DNA of 64,000 bases from Drechslerella dactyloides (lineage: Eukaryota > Ascomycota > Orbiliomycetes > Orbiliales > Orbiliaceae). Of the stretch, positions 1-10,871 are shown one piece after another. The number at the start of each line of letters is the position of its first letter. Within the stretch, counting starts at the first letter, position 1. Both the position numbers and the translations under genes were made by a program. Location: positions 1,302,001 through 1,366,000 of the forward strand of contig JAGTWJ010000011.1 of NCBI GenBank assembly GCA_020064725.1, written 5' to 3'. The notes under the pieces were generated by a model. The model was not told the origin of the DNA. It saw only the letters and a list, made by a program, of their open reading frames with translations, and made no database searches.

Positions 1-369
1 CGTACCGTTCCTTCTCCTCCTTCGCCGCGCGCCGGTCCTTGATGGTCTGTATGCGGGTGGCGCGGACGGCTTCGCGCTCGGCTTTGAGAGCTGACTCTTT
101 GGCTTTGACGAGGGCGGCTTGGGTGCGGTGTTGCTGGCGGGCGAGGTAGGATTTTGACTGTTTTGTGGAAGCGGGGGCTGCGGATGGGGTTGTCGTGCCT
201 GGTTTGAAGGGTGCTTTTGGCTGTTTCCAGTGTTTGCCTTGATGATGGTTTGTGGGTTAGTGGAAGGTAGACTTGATGATGTTGGAGGGTGGATAGATGG
301 GGATGTACCGTTCTTGCGAACCGCTGGGGCGGCCGTGACCGTCGGGGTGGTGGTAGCGTCGAGCGACAT
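1..369 (-). CDS. CGR1: rRNA-processing protein Cgr1, 5' part (runs off the left edge)
   Basis: Start codon at 369-367. Exon 1 is 369-309, a 71 bp intron spans 308-238 (GTAC..AAG), and exon 2 runs from 237 past base 1. The spliced join gives KNGKHWKQPKAPFKP, the conserved N-terminal block of the Cgr1 family, followed by a long Lys/Arg/Glu/Ala-rich helix ending in IKDRRAAKEEKERY, the family's coiled-coil core. Family members are small (about 110-120 residues) nucleolar proteins needed for 60S subunit assembly and rRNA processing; that role is known for the family and inferred here. The C-terminus lies outside the window. The next gene downstream on the + coordinates is a transcription factor on the same strand whose stop lies 320 bp upstream of this start. 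The identification rests on both the N-terminal block and the helix. Confidence 0.9.
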   Translation of the reverse strand, partial: MSLDATTTPTVTAAPAVRKNGTSPSIHPPTSSSLPSTNPQTIIKANTGNSQKHPSNQARQPHPQPPLPQNSQNPTSPASNTAPKPPSSKPKSQLSKPSAKPSAPPAYRPSRTGARRRRRRNGT

Positions 370-689
370 TGTGTGGAGGGTGACGGCGACGGCGACGGGC
401 ATCTGAAGTTTTTCGCCTTGGTTAGAGATGGAGATTAGGTAAGTTGATTAGGTAATCATATACCGATTCCAAATGCAACATTTCGAGACTCTTGGAGTTG
501 TTGTCGAGATTCACGTCTCGATGTGGTAGCTTCACTCAGCCAGTTTTTTTCTCGCAGACTATCTAGTAGACGATGCTTTGCTTCTAGGAGTGCGTACCGC
601 TAATATTTTCATCTACAGCTATTAATCCGCCCCTTCCTTGCACCGTAGCCAAGTAACTAATAGAGCATCCACTGCACTGGCCACTATAC
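370..689. other. Intergenic, CGR1 upstream region
   Basis: About 320 bp between the CGR1 start and the stop of the transcription factor, both on the minus strand. It must hold the CGR1 promoter and the 3' end of the regulator. I see no repeat, RNA gene or convincing coding stretch. Confidence 0.5.
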
Positions 690-2848
690 TCATATTACAT
701 ATCCACCATCAGCATTATCAACGGCTTCTCTTGCCTTTCTGCTTAATTCTTTACACTGTTCGTGTAGCTTTGGTGCATCCGCCGAGTGCTGTCGGCCTGC
801 CAAGTCTTCAAGAAGCAGGAGTGACGGTTCAACGAGCGCGAGATCGGAGCGGGCGAGTATCGCTGTCGGGTCGCGAATGACGTTCTCAAGGAGTACCGTC
901 ACAGCCGCGGAAAAGTTATCCATGAGAAGCCTATTTTGACAGTTAGCATGCGAAGTAATGGCATAGGATGGCTGCTCTACCAGACACAAGCGTAGTCGCC
1001 TTTGGGTAGCTTTTGTATCAGCGCGAGTGCCTCCCGCGACTCGGTTACGCAGAGATCTTCTGTCTCTATGAGCCCTGACACCCGCGAACCGGAAATTGGA
1101 CAGGTTGGTAAACTTGGTTTGTCATTCTGCACGGGTAGGTGCTGGTATACAGTTGCGCAGAGATTCTCCGTCTCTCCTTCTAGCGTCTGCGAATGCGTAT
1201 ACGAGAATGCGCCCGACCCTGCTACGCCGCCTTGCGCTCGAGAATCGCTGTCCAGTCGCATATGCCGCCGCACTGTTATCAGGCAGTCTACATACGCCAA
1301 CCGCAATATAATCGTATGCAGCACGTCCTCGTCAACGGGAACCTGCAGCGCCGTCACCGTATTCCTCCCAAACTCAAACGGGACGCTCGCCCGCCAACAT
1401 GCCAATATCGCATCAAGATGCGCGGCAGCCACAGCCCTCTGCGCCGCCGTCTCCCGCGCCGCTTGAACGCTATACAGCCGCCTATAAATTTGCCCTTGTA
1501 TTATCGCCAGCGCGATCCGCGAATTAAATAGGTTGATAGACGTGCGGGTGCCAACCCCGCCGTCATCATCGTACAGCGGTGGCTGGGAGATGATACCAGC
1601 TGGTAACTCGACGTCGATATCATCGTCATCCTGCGCGGACGGCTGGCGTTTTAGGTAAGTTATATTCTTGTCAAGCCAGTAGGCGATCCAGAAGACGTTC
1701 CGGCGCTCTTCGACCTCCGCGGCAGTGAATGTCGGATCTTGATTGCGGCGATGCAATCCCATCGCCTGTGCGAGCCGCATTGCAGAGGCGATAACAACAG
1801 AGCATAGTTGCGAGTGCGGCGTGCCTTCCAGCGCGATGGTGATGCCGAGGAGCGACTGGATGGCGGGGAGACTCTTAGGAAGTGCGATCAGCTCGGTGAC
1901 GACCCATAGCGCGTTTTGGGTATATCTGCATGCGAGATCGTTCTCGCGACGGTCGAGCGTGCGCATGGCGCGGAAGAGATGACCGAGCGCGAGGACAACG
2001 TTGATGCTGGCCCACCAGGCTGGATCGCTGGCGCTGGCGGGTGAATAGTTGGCGTGGAAGGACTGCATGAAAGAGATTTGGTCGAAGATTGGGAAGTAAC
2101 GGTTGAAGGACTCGAAGGCTTGGTTGACGAGTGTTAGGGCGGTGGATTTCGGTGGGAGGTCGACGGCGGTGCGGCGAGGTGGGAAGAGGGTGAATGCTGG
2201 GGCCGGGGTTATTGGTGGTTGTGAAGTTGAGGTTGGTGATGTCGTGAGGGCTGCGAATGCGCCTGGCGGAGTATCCTTAAGGCGGTTAGGGAAGGAAACA
2301 GCATGTGTCCACTGTTCTGATACTATCCTCCATGGTTCGTCTACTGGTCCTGTTTCCTGAAGCATATGTATGTCCGCATCGCCGCCGACATCTACATCAA
2401 TTTCAATTTCGATATCACCAGCGGCGGCTGAGTTGGCATGCGTGTTGTCAATGTTGGAATTATTTGCTGCGTGTGCGGCCTTGACGTCCTGCAGCTGTTG
2501 TTCCATATCTTTTATCCGCGCTTCAAGCTCCTTGATATACGTACTCCTATACAACCATTAGATTCTGTATTCGAATTCATAGACGACATCTTGTCTCTGG
2601 AGCATTCGTGGTAGAAACTGGAGGCATGGACGGATCTAATCTTTTACTACTCACGGGGCTGATCTTCGAGGCCGTCGAGTCTTCGAAATTGGCGTGAAAT
2701 GACAGGAGGACTCGACATTCGCTTGGATGCACTGCCTGCATGCATCACCGACGGGCTCACAGCGGATCTTCTTCCTGCGGCAGGCATCACAGGCGGCCTT
2801 GCCAATTGGCTGTCGGGTCCTAACCTCAACACGGTTTGCTTGCTCCAT
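690..2848 (-). CDS. Zn2Cys6 fungal-specific transcription factor
   Basis: Three exons: 2848-2655, 2546-981 and 930-690, giving 666 residues. The introns are 2654-2547 (108 bp, GTGAGT..TATAG) and 980-931 (50 bp, with CTAAC before AATAG). Residues 20-49 form a Zn2Cys6 cluster with cysteines 20, 23, 30, 37, 40 and 49 around CDACRRKKIRC. A short linker and a coiled coil (about 66-90, IKELEARIKDMEQQ) follow, as in Gal4-type dimers. Residues about 200-420 match the fungal middle homology region (PF04082), including the AMRLAQAMGLHRR and ERRNVFWIAYWLDK blocks. The last exon adds the usual C-terminal helices. Such proteins bind CGG half-sites and act in the nucleus. The target pathway cannot be read from the protein; the neighbouring dehydrogenase, with a CGG/CCG inverted repeat upstream of it, is one candidate target (inference). 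Confidence 0.9.
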
Positions 2849-3331
2849 TGTTGTAGTATTTTGGCGGCTCGAACCGCTGATAACACGTTCTGAAGTTGCC
2901 TTCTGATTGAGCTTTCTTGAGAATATAACGGTCCATGAGAACTATAACAATTGCATAAGTCCGCACTACGAAATGTGAACGGCCAGTAAAATAGCTGACG
3001 GCGCCGAGATCTGGAAGCTATAGATGCGTTGACTGCTGACAAATCAAGAAGTAGTACGTAGTAGTCTCAATATGCAGGTCCAAGCCTTATTCTGCCATAT
3101 ATATATTGATGTCAAGATCGATTCGAAGGCCTACAGGTTGGCCTCGCGGTACAGGTGTAGATAATTGAGTACTTTGCTACTTCAACTACTCAAGAATTCA
3201 TCTTCAAAGTAGATATATTCTGAGATACATCATTGATAGTTGTAGCATGTAGCTGTAACTACAATATGCTTCCACAGCTACATACGGCTGACTGTCGAGT
3301 GCATTTCTTCTTCGCATTGCAATGCGTATCC
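2849..3331. other. Intergenic between transcription factor and dehydrogenase
   Basis: About 480 bp upstream of the regulator's start codon and downstream of the dehydrogenase stop, both genes on the minus strand. It is moderately AT-rich. No repeat or RNA gene seen. Confidence 0.5.
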
Positions 3332-4251
3332 CTAGCTACGCGGCGGGAATTGCTTATACCCCACCCCCTTCACGAATGTCTGCTGCCATGGACCCTGCTC
3401 AGTGCCCTCTGCAAGCTCAGCATAAAGCTTGCCATGCGCCGGCCCATCAATGGCCGAGTACGCCGGGCCTCCATCCGCAGTCCTCTCGTCAGCGTAATAG
3501 AACCTATAGCACACATTATGTAGCGTTAGCTTTGCCATAACTTTCCAGAACATTATGGTCGAAACTCAAGCGAGGGAACATAGAGGAACGAACTTGAAAC
3601 CCTGATCTTTGAACGCCTCCGCCGCAGACCGAATCATATGCGCCGTCGCAGACTTTCCAACGCCCAGGTCCATCAGCGGTGCAAGCGGCGCCTCGTTAAG
3701 ACAGTTTCCTGTATATATGAATGTCTTGGACGCTGAGTCCGGGAGCTCTTTGAAGCCAAGGACGGCCTGCTGGGCGGCGACGAAGACGCTGGTGATGTTT
3801 ATCGTGAGACCTCGCGTGAAGTCTGCTGTGGAGATGCTGAACGGGTTCTTGGGGTCGCTTGGAGTCGCCGCGGCAGCTATTTACGTATCCAGATACCTAC
3901 GTCAGCGCTAAGTGCTCCAGTCTCGACTTTTGGAATCTCGATTGATCAAGTCTCGCATCGCAGGAAGCTTAATTAAGGGCTAGGGAATGTAAGTGGCATA
4001 TACGGTCTTTACGTACCATTGTAGACCACGACGCTTGGATAGCCGAATTGCGACCGCACTGTTGCAAATGCCTTAACAACAGAGTCCGGATCGCTCAAGT
4101 CGCTTTGGATTCGGACAGTATTGGCATCGCCACTATCGTCTTTTACATTGCGAGATGCAAGAACGACTTTGTAGCCTTTAGCTGCGAGTGCGCGACCAAC
4201 ATGGTGCCCAATGTTGGCGCCGGCACCTAGAATGAGTGCGACTGCAGACAT
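3332..4251 (-). CDS. Atypical short-chain dehydrogenase/reductase
   Basis: Three exons: 4251-4017, 3876-3594 and 3503-3332, giving 229 residues. The introns are 4016-3877 (140 bp) and 3593-3504 (90 bp; its GTTCGT donor is weaker than the others). The N-terminus LILGAGANIGHHVGRALAAK is a Rossmann dinucleotide-binding loop, followed by a conserved VVVYNAAA turn. A C-terminal block FYYADERTADG..GPAHGKLYAELAEG closes the fold. At the usual YxxxK position the sequence reads LGVGK (Leu149, Lys153), so the catalytic Tyr is not where it is expected. That fits an atypical SDR subfamily with a different catalytic arrangement, or a non-catalytic binder. The substrate is unknown. It lies next to, and on the same strand as, the Zn2Cys6 regulator. 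Confidence 0.8.
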
Positions 4252-4498
4252 GTTTAAAATATAAATAAAATCAAGTAGATTTGGGGAATTGTCAAGAGTT
4301 GCAGTTGTTAACGTTGCTTTACAGTTCAGATTCAATTGATCAAGTGAAGACGAAATTGATAAGATGTAGATAGGTAAAGGCCGATACCGATGCTATCGAT
4401 GCTGCCCTTAATATACATCTCAAGTACCCAAGCAAGTATCCAATGGTTACCAAGCTCAAGCTCCTAGCTTTGAAATCACCCTTGCGTGCGAGCTCAGA

Positions 4499-4520
4499 CC
4501 GGACCTTACGAAAGGTCCGG
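4499..4520. promoter_or_regulatory. Perfect inverted repeat with CGG/CCG ends upstream of the dehydrogenase
   Basis: Nine-base arms CCGGACCTT and AAGGTCCGG flank a 4-base loop (ACGA), about 250 bp upstream of the dehydrogenase start codon. The outer CGG (4500-4502) and CCG (4517-4519) form an inverted pair with a 14-base spacer, the kind of site Zn2Cys6 dimers bind. Regulation by the neighbouring factor is inference only. Confidence 0.4.
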
Positions 4521-5058
4521 ATATTGACAGCTAGCCGCCTCTGGAAGGATAACCGACTTCCATCTATCGCCCGAGTGCCCCAACCGAGAAAACCCCGTGA
4601 TCCGCGTGACAACCGAAGTTCAGAATTCAGATCCACCTTCAAATCTAGAGAGTCGATTGGATTAATTACAACCAAGCAATTACTTAAGTAATTGTAAGTA
4701 AGCAAATAAGTATCGAATCGATTCCGACGGGTCCGAGAGCCCTATAGCCTACCCTATCGGTGATAACATCACAAAACCGCACAATTCTGGCCATGTTATC
4801 CCCATGGGCCCATTTAGACTTAACCCCCCTCCTACGAAAATTTAACTTCCACACAAGAAACCCCCTAAAATCTCACCATTCTCACTATTATTAGCTGTAG
4901 GTTGAAAACACTGCTTATATATAAGAGGTCAAAAATTTAAAAGTGAAAGTCATTACCTGTTATACGTTATTGAACCACTTATACGAGTGAATGAAGATTG
5001 GTGCCGGAGAATCAAATAGAGCACTGCCGGCAATGCAAATTCGGCTATCTGCACAAGT

Positions 5059-5431
5059 TTATAGCTGCGATTCTGTTATGTCTGACAGGAGTTTATCTTC
5101 ATCCTGCATGCGTTTTATTTCATCCTCCACGCGCCTATAATATCTGTCCTGCCGTTGTTTATTTTCAGCGTCGAAGCGCCTAATTTGATCCCCCAGGCGT
5201 TTCATTTCCTCCCTCGCGATATCGATATTACTCTGCTGATATGCACCATTCAAATCCTGCTCGACCGCGGAGCTATCTCGTTAAGGATCTATAACTTACT
5301 CTTATACGGGCTTCATCCGCGTTCACTAATTCGTTTAGAGACCTTTCCGTCTCCCGTTGTCGCTTTAATTCCGCTACTTTCACATCATGAATCCGGTCGA
5401 GTTCATATGGGGGACTGTCGTTCCGGTCCAT
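5059..5431 (-). CDS. Possible small coiled-coil protein (102 aa), unknown function
   Basis: The ATG at 5431-5429 has an in-frame TAA 12 bases upstream, which fixes the start. Exon 1 is 5431-5300; a 64 bp intron 5299-5236 has a perfect GTAAGT donor and a CAG acceptor; exon 2 is 5235-5059. The joined protein is highly charged and almost entirely helix-forming (for example RQRETERSLNELVNADEAR and EEMKRLGDQIRRFDAENK), so a coiled coil is likely. I recognise no family. It could be a young or lineage-specific gene or the remnant of a longer one. The splice signals and maintained frame are the only support. Confidence 0.4.
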
Positions 5432-6943
5432 CTTCTGGACTTAAGCGGCCCGTTGGTTTGCCCGACAACAAGAGTAGTACCTTGTCAAATCAAACTGGTC
5501 ACATTGGTACTTAATCACATAAAATTAATGTAGTCGCTCGATTACATACAACAGATAATTATGATAGTCTGTGCAGTAAACCTTTATTTGAGGTCAGCAG
5601 GGTATCAGGGAAGGGAAGCTTTCACATAAAATTTGCGAACCGGAAGGCGCGGAGCAGAAAGACTTACAGCCAAGTTTAAGTGTAATGGTACGGCCTTGAA
5701 GCATGAAATATTGCAATTGAAATCATAATCCCACCAGGAGAACTCGATCTCATTTTTATAATAAACTTTCCTCGCCCGCTGGCAAGTTGAGGGATCCAAC
5801 GAGTTGTCTTTCCTTTCATCCTTCCCATTCGACGACTTCAAACTGGATACACGTGTTTCCTTTAGAGACGCCTGGCTACCTGTCCAGATCTCGCATACGA
5901 ATTATATGATATGTGGCAGAAGTTGACAGGGTATATGCAACCTCCGGTCATATAATATTATTGACAGCCCTTTGCCATTCAAAACCTGCATCTGAATACA
6001 AAACTCTAAGTAGCCCCGTGCGCTCCGATAACAACGAGGCCATACAAAAGTCTCGCCTTTCGTGTACGAACATCCCAATATTTTGCAAAAGGCTGATAAG
6101 GTTGCGAATTTAATGTGTGCCACAGATACAAGCATGGGTCTTGTCAAGATGCGCTGAACGTAAACGTTCGACCCCAGGATCATGCATGATCGAACTGGGA
6201 TAACATCTTTCGCCAAGCTGATATTAAATATCTGGATTCGGTCTTTGCTTTTTGCAAGCACCCAATTGAGCTTGATGATAAATAGCCAAACATATTATAT
6301 TGGGTAGCCTTTTGGGGGTTGAAAGCGCATCGGTTGATGAAGAATCGGAGGAACGAGTGTGCATTAGCGTGATGTTGTCAAGTTTCAAGCTTGTAAGAAG
6401 CTGTGTTCGGCTCAAGCTGCGCTGGCCAATGACTCGAGTTGCACTGCACTGCCATCGATGCGCGATGACGCTTTAGTTGATGAGGGATATAAAAAATTTA
6501 CTCGCTCTGCCCTCCTTTCAAAACCCTCCTTTTCACTTCAAGTTGTCTTCACCGATCGCATGCGCACTCTTTCACAAGCCAAAACCCACCGAACCCGATT
6601 CATCGCTGCAGCTGCACCGCCGACGGAGCTCATCGCCGTCACCACCTACGTATCGCACTAGCCGGCCAGCACACCCCGGCCTGGAAGTGAAAAAAAATCG
6701 CCTCCATCATGCTCGCATCGGGAAGCTAGCAGCAGCTCCTTGGCCTTCCCGCGCTGCGTAACATTTCTCATGTTATAATATGCCGAAGGGTCGCTTTAGC
6801 TATTGCTGATACCAGATTTCCATACGACTGCTATCTATCGCATCTCATCTATCTCATCTATCTAATCTCATCGATCGCTCGCTCAATCGGCCTGAACCGG
6901 CATATACCTTCGTTTGTTTGAAGCGAACGCTTCGCTACCAGTC

Positions 6944-8209
6944 ATGGGCGACCACCTTGTGCTCGATGCGCCGGCCGCCGCCACGGCGGTGAAAGACGGC
7001 CATGCGGTTACAGCTGTCAAAGATATCGCATATGGATCCGTACGTATCCTCTAGATCTATTACCGAGCTATGCTACTCGCTGTCTTCTGTCGAGAGGGTA
7101 TTCCTGAAGCTAATGTTGATCGATTGCGACTTCTAGTTCGCTGGCATGGTCGGCAAGGTTATCGAGTACCCATTCGACACCGTCAAAGTGCGCCTGCAGA
7201 CACAAAACCACTTCAAGGGCCCGATCGATTGCTTCACGCAGGGTCTGCGGACGGATGGCATCACGGGCTTGTACCGGGGGATCGCCCCGCCGCTGGTCGG
7301 CGCTGCCGCCGAGAACGCGGGGCTGTTTTTCAGCGTATGTCCCACATCCACATTATAGCCCCTCCCCCACCTTCCACCCAACCAGTCACAAGTATGATAA
7401 TCTATGCACGGATAAATGCTAACAATACAATGTATGATAAGTACACTATCTCGCAGAACGTGCTGCGCAAGTTCTCATACCCGCACCTCCACGCCGACGA
7501 CAAGCTTCCCATGCCGGCACTGGTAACCTGCGGCGCCATCTCCGGCGCCTTCTGCAGCCTAATCCTCACGCCGATCGAGCTTATAAAATGCAAAATGCAA
7601 GTCCAAGCCGTCGAATCCCCCTCCAGCACCACCAAACCGCCCGGCTACAATGCCAGCGCCAGCGCAATCCCCGCGGGCGGCCGCGCCTACACGACCACAT
7701 CCCTCGCCGCCTCGTCACCGCCGTTCCCGCGCCGTTATCCGGGCCCCATCGCCCTAATCGCAGAAGTGATCCGCGCACAGGGCATCCGTGGCATGTGGCA
7801 CGGCCAAACGGGCACCTTCCTCCGCGAAACCGGCGGGTCAGCCGTTTGGTTCGGCGCCTACGAGTACGTATCGCTCGCCTTCCGACGCCGCAGCAGCGCA
7901 GCTCTAGCTACACCCGTAGCCGCAGAGACCGTTACAAACACGCCCGGCCAAATGATGGTCGCTGGCGCATGCGCAGGTGTCTGCTACAACGGCGTGCTAT
8001 TCCCTGCAGATACGATCAAGAGTCGAATGCAAACGGCAGCCGTCGGGGCCGGCGTGCGGCCGCTGGGTTTCTTGGGTACCGGCGCGGCGATCTGGCGGGA
8101 AGGCGGTCTAGCGGGGCTGTACCGTGGATGCGGTGTGACAGTGGCAAGAGCGGCGCCGGCGAGCGCGGTTATATTCTTGGTATATGAGAGTTTGAAGGCG
8201 TATTTCTAG
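6944..8209 (+). CDS. ORT1: Mitochondrial ornithine carrier (ARG-13/ORT1 type)
   Basis: Three exons: 6944-7039, 7137-7334 and 7442-8209, giving 353 residues. Intron 1 is 7040-7136 (97 bp). Intron 2 is 7335-7441 (107 bp), with a canonical TGCTAAC branch site at 7417-7423. The AAG acceptor at 7439-7441 was preferred over the later CAG at 7454-7456 because it restores YTISQ after LFFS, as in relatives. The three solute-carrier repeats carry YPFDTVKVR, TPIELIKCK and FPADTIKSR. The blocks KDIAYGSFAGMVGKVIEYPF and GLYRGIAPPLVGAAAENAG are typical of the fungal ornithine transporter of the inner mitochondrial membrane, which exchanges ornithine across it for arginine synthesis and urea-cycle flow. An Ala/Ser/Pro-rich insert of about 45 residues lies between the second repeat's signature and its second helix. 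Specificity is inferred from family resemblance. Confidence 0.9.
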
Positions 8210-8981
8210 ACGGTGGGTTTTAGATTTTCGAATACGAGCTGGCGGCTTGTATGTTGTGTATAAGTGGCGGAGATACCCTGTCTTTTTGCTATATATTTAG
8301 AAACGCATCTCACGATAGCATGGTGGTTCTGGTTGACAGTTGAATATGGATAGACGCGGCGGATATCTTGGAGATATTCAGATTACCTACATTGCGGATA
8401 TAATACAAACCATTTGGCCTTTCACGAAGGATCGATGCTCCCGCTCTAAGAGTAGGCCATAGGCCGTTTCTTGTGAACAAGAAGCTGGACGCACAGAATA
8501 GGCAGCCAGTCAAGAACCTAGATGTATACAATATCATGAGGGCTAAACTATATTACATGCAACGTGAACATCAATCCAGAAACATCAATCACCTTCCATG
8601 CATGCCAGTGCATAGCCTGCCGCGAGACTAGCGTAGCCCAAGACCGGCGGTATGTGCGCCTTCAGCCCAGCCCTTTCCAAACGGACGCATCTTATAGATT
8701 GCAATGTATGTCCCTCGTAGTTGAATGCACAATGACAGCGACAGCGCAATGAAATGCAGATATGCTGTACGAAATATGGAGGATAGACAGACCACCGTAA
8801 CGCCTAGCCGCCGTATATGCGCCAAAATTCTCCCCGTACTGCCTCGTCCAGTGACGCGCCTCATAACAGCAAACCTCTTAAACGCCGCATGTAAACATAC
8901 AACCGGGACCAAAACTGTGCATAGATGCCGACGAAATCTATACCTCGGCAGAGGTTGTGAAGAACAGATGGCATCGTCGCA
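8210..8981. other. Convergent intergenic region
   Basis: About 770 bp between the 3' ends of the carrier (+) and the GRF gene (-). It should hold two facing terminators. I see no RNA gene, repeat or coding stretch worth calling. Confidence 0.5.
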
Positions 8982-10871
8982 TCAACCGAGCGCGTCGAAC
9001 TCTTCCTCGAGTTTTGTCAACCGAGCTTGCAGGCGAGCGTTCTCCTCTTCGAATTTCTCGGCACGTTCCGCCTCAAGACTAGCACGTTCCTCAGCATCCT
9101 GCAGGTCGATTTCTAAATCCTCGTTTGCTTTTTGCAGTAGGGCGATTTCCGCCCTGTGGCTCTTCAAACTGGCCTCATCTGATTTTCGCTGATGCTCCAA
9201 AGAGTCAACCTTGCTTACCAGCTTCGCATTTTCAGATTCTAGGATGTTGTTTTTGGCCTTCTGAGTCTTGTATGTCTCGCGGGTTCTATCGCGACTAGGA
9301 GAAGTAAGGTGCAATGTCAGCTTGTGAAGACGATGGAACAGCTTGGCGGTGGATCTAAACTTACGCAGCGAGGTAGTTCTTTTGCTTCTGGACCGGTCTC
9401 TTCAAGATGTTCTCTAAAGCACCACGCTCCTTTGGCTCGAGACTAACGCCAGCAACCTTCAACACGCTGAAGACAGCATCGTGAACATCCACAACTTCAT
9501 CAGCGCAGTTGAGATTCCTTCCAGGTGTCGTGACCGCTGTAGATGGCGGAGGCGCATTCGACCAGAATGGGTCGCTTATATCCGTCAGGGTGGTTGCGCT
9601 GGGTGTGCTGCCGAAACTCCGAAAGTTAGGTTTCTTGACAGGTGTGATCTGATCGAATCGCTGCTCAGCCTGTATTCTCGCTTTGGTTGCCGGGGTTGCT
9701 ATGTTCAGTTTGCGAAAGCGGGAAGACGGCGTCTCGTCCGGAATGGTTGACGTGGAGGTGAACGAAGTTGAGGAAGCCATCGTCTCTTGCATTAACAGTA
9801 GCTTACTTGGCGAGGTGTTGTTGGGAGTACGTGCAGCTTTTCTCGATTTTTCAGTTCGCTCGTTTCCTTCGTCGTCGTCAGAATGCTTATTTTTGCGGCT
9901 GCGAGGCGCGGGAGCGGGATCGTCGTTGGTGTCCGTGCTATCCGACAGACATATGACAACGTCGCCAGCCTTAGTGATTTCCGCGTTGTCGCTGTTGCGT
10001 TTAGCGTTGCCGGGTTTCCCAGGCTTCTGGAACACTGTAAAGGTGTCTGGGATCTTTTTCTGCCGTAGCGGCCGCGATGGCGTGGCCGTGTTCGAGGACT
10101 TGCCAGCGGAGGATAAGGCCTTCAGTTCGCGGATTTTAGCCTCGTCTCTCCAGAGGAAGAAGCCACAACCAGTCTTTTCCTTTCCTGCTGCTCGTTATAT
10201 AGACGCCGAGGGGCAGACGGGCTGTTAGCCTGCTTGTCCGACTGCGGGGCAAGGCGACAGGGCGGATAGCCTATCCCGTGCCTGAAATTAATTGAGCGGC
10301 AGGATTCAATGCACGTACCGCCCGATCCCTTGCTGCAGGACCAAACTACGAGCACGGGAAGAGTCAGCCTTCCGAACCCGCATGGACAATGGAAACCAGG
10401 TTCAGATTTGGGGCTATGACAGAGGTATTTGCGATGGATTTTGGAAACAAGGTAGACAAAAGGACCTACACTGGCGACCAGCATTTTTACCCTCTTTCTT
10501 GACTTTGTTGTTCACAGCAGCATGTCTGTGCCAGGAGGTGTTAATGAATGATGCGGTTGATCGATAACGGGGCGTAGCACAGGTAACTGTGTACTATTCT
10601 GATTTGTTACCTGGGCGTGCAGTTACCTGATCACGAGTGGTTCAAGGTTAGTTGGATGTCTGCTCAGTTGGATGTCTGCTCAGGAGGTTCTATAGTTCCT
10701 CTCTGTCTTGGTGCAAAAGTGCATCGTCTTCGTCGTGTCTTGGTGTTTGGTGTTTCTCGCGAAGAGACAAGGTTTGTGGTACTTACACATCCATCGGTTC
10801 TTGACGAAGATGCCATTCTTGTGGCTGGAGGGACTCGTGGCCGACGAACGACTCGGCGACTCGACGCTCAT
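8982..10871 (-). CDS. GRF zinc-finger protein with C-terminal coiled coil
   Basis: Six exons: 10871-10787, 10626-10611 (16 nt), 10525-10470 (56 nt), 10345-10319 (27 nt), 10187-9365 and 9294-8982, giving 439 residues. The introns are 160, 85, 124, 131 and 70 bp. Splicing assembles a GRF zinc finger at residues 20-80: GIFVKNRWMCNCTPR, then KKEGKNAGRQFWSC and TGCGFFLWRDEAKIRE, with zinc cysteines 29, 31, 56 and 69. The middle is Ser/Thr/Pro-rich and probably disordered. About residues 345-437 form a strong coiled coil. GRF fingers in Ape2, Neil3 and Top3A bind single-stranded DNA, so a DNA-repair or chromatin role is plausible but inferred. The fourth acceptor is a CAGCAG tandem (10190-10185) that can add or drop one Ala. 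The model keeps one frame across all six exons, which strongly supports it. Confidence 0.82.
10185..10190 (-). promoter_or_regulatory. Tandem NAGNAG splice acceptor in the GRF gene
   Basis: On the minus strand the sequence GAGCAGCAG|GAAAGG offers two adjacent CAG acceptors. Both keep the reading frame and differ by a single Ala in the loop of the zinc finger between Cys56 and Cys69. A GCTAAC branch sequence lies just upstream. Confidence 0.6.

Larger units (their letters stand above)
4252..6943. other. 2.7 kb intergenic region, relatively AT-rich
   Basis: It separates the dehydrogenase (-) from the ornithine carrier (+) and holds both promoters, the inverted repeat at 4499-4520 and a possible small coiled-coil gene at 5059-5431. 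Minus-strand open frames at 5605-5841 and 5902-6261 have no recognisable domain and I do not call them genes. The last 150 bp before the carrier start contain a TCTATCTCATC-like pyrimidine-rich leader. No transposon or RNA gene was recognised. Confidence 0.5.

Noticed and set aside
5605..6261. Minus-strand ORFs of 78 and 119 codons
   Set aside because: No motif, no consistent intron joining them, and AT-rich composition; treated as chance.
7454..7456. Alternative CAG acceptor for intron 2 of the ornithine carrier
   Set aside because: It would delete five residues (YTISQ) that match the family, and the AAG acceptor lies 18 bp after the canonical branch site.
10680..10871. Stand-alone 63-residue ORF
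   Set aside because: Its first 28 residues are exon 1 of the GRF gene; the rest reads into the first intron.
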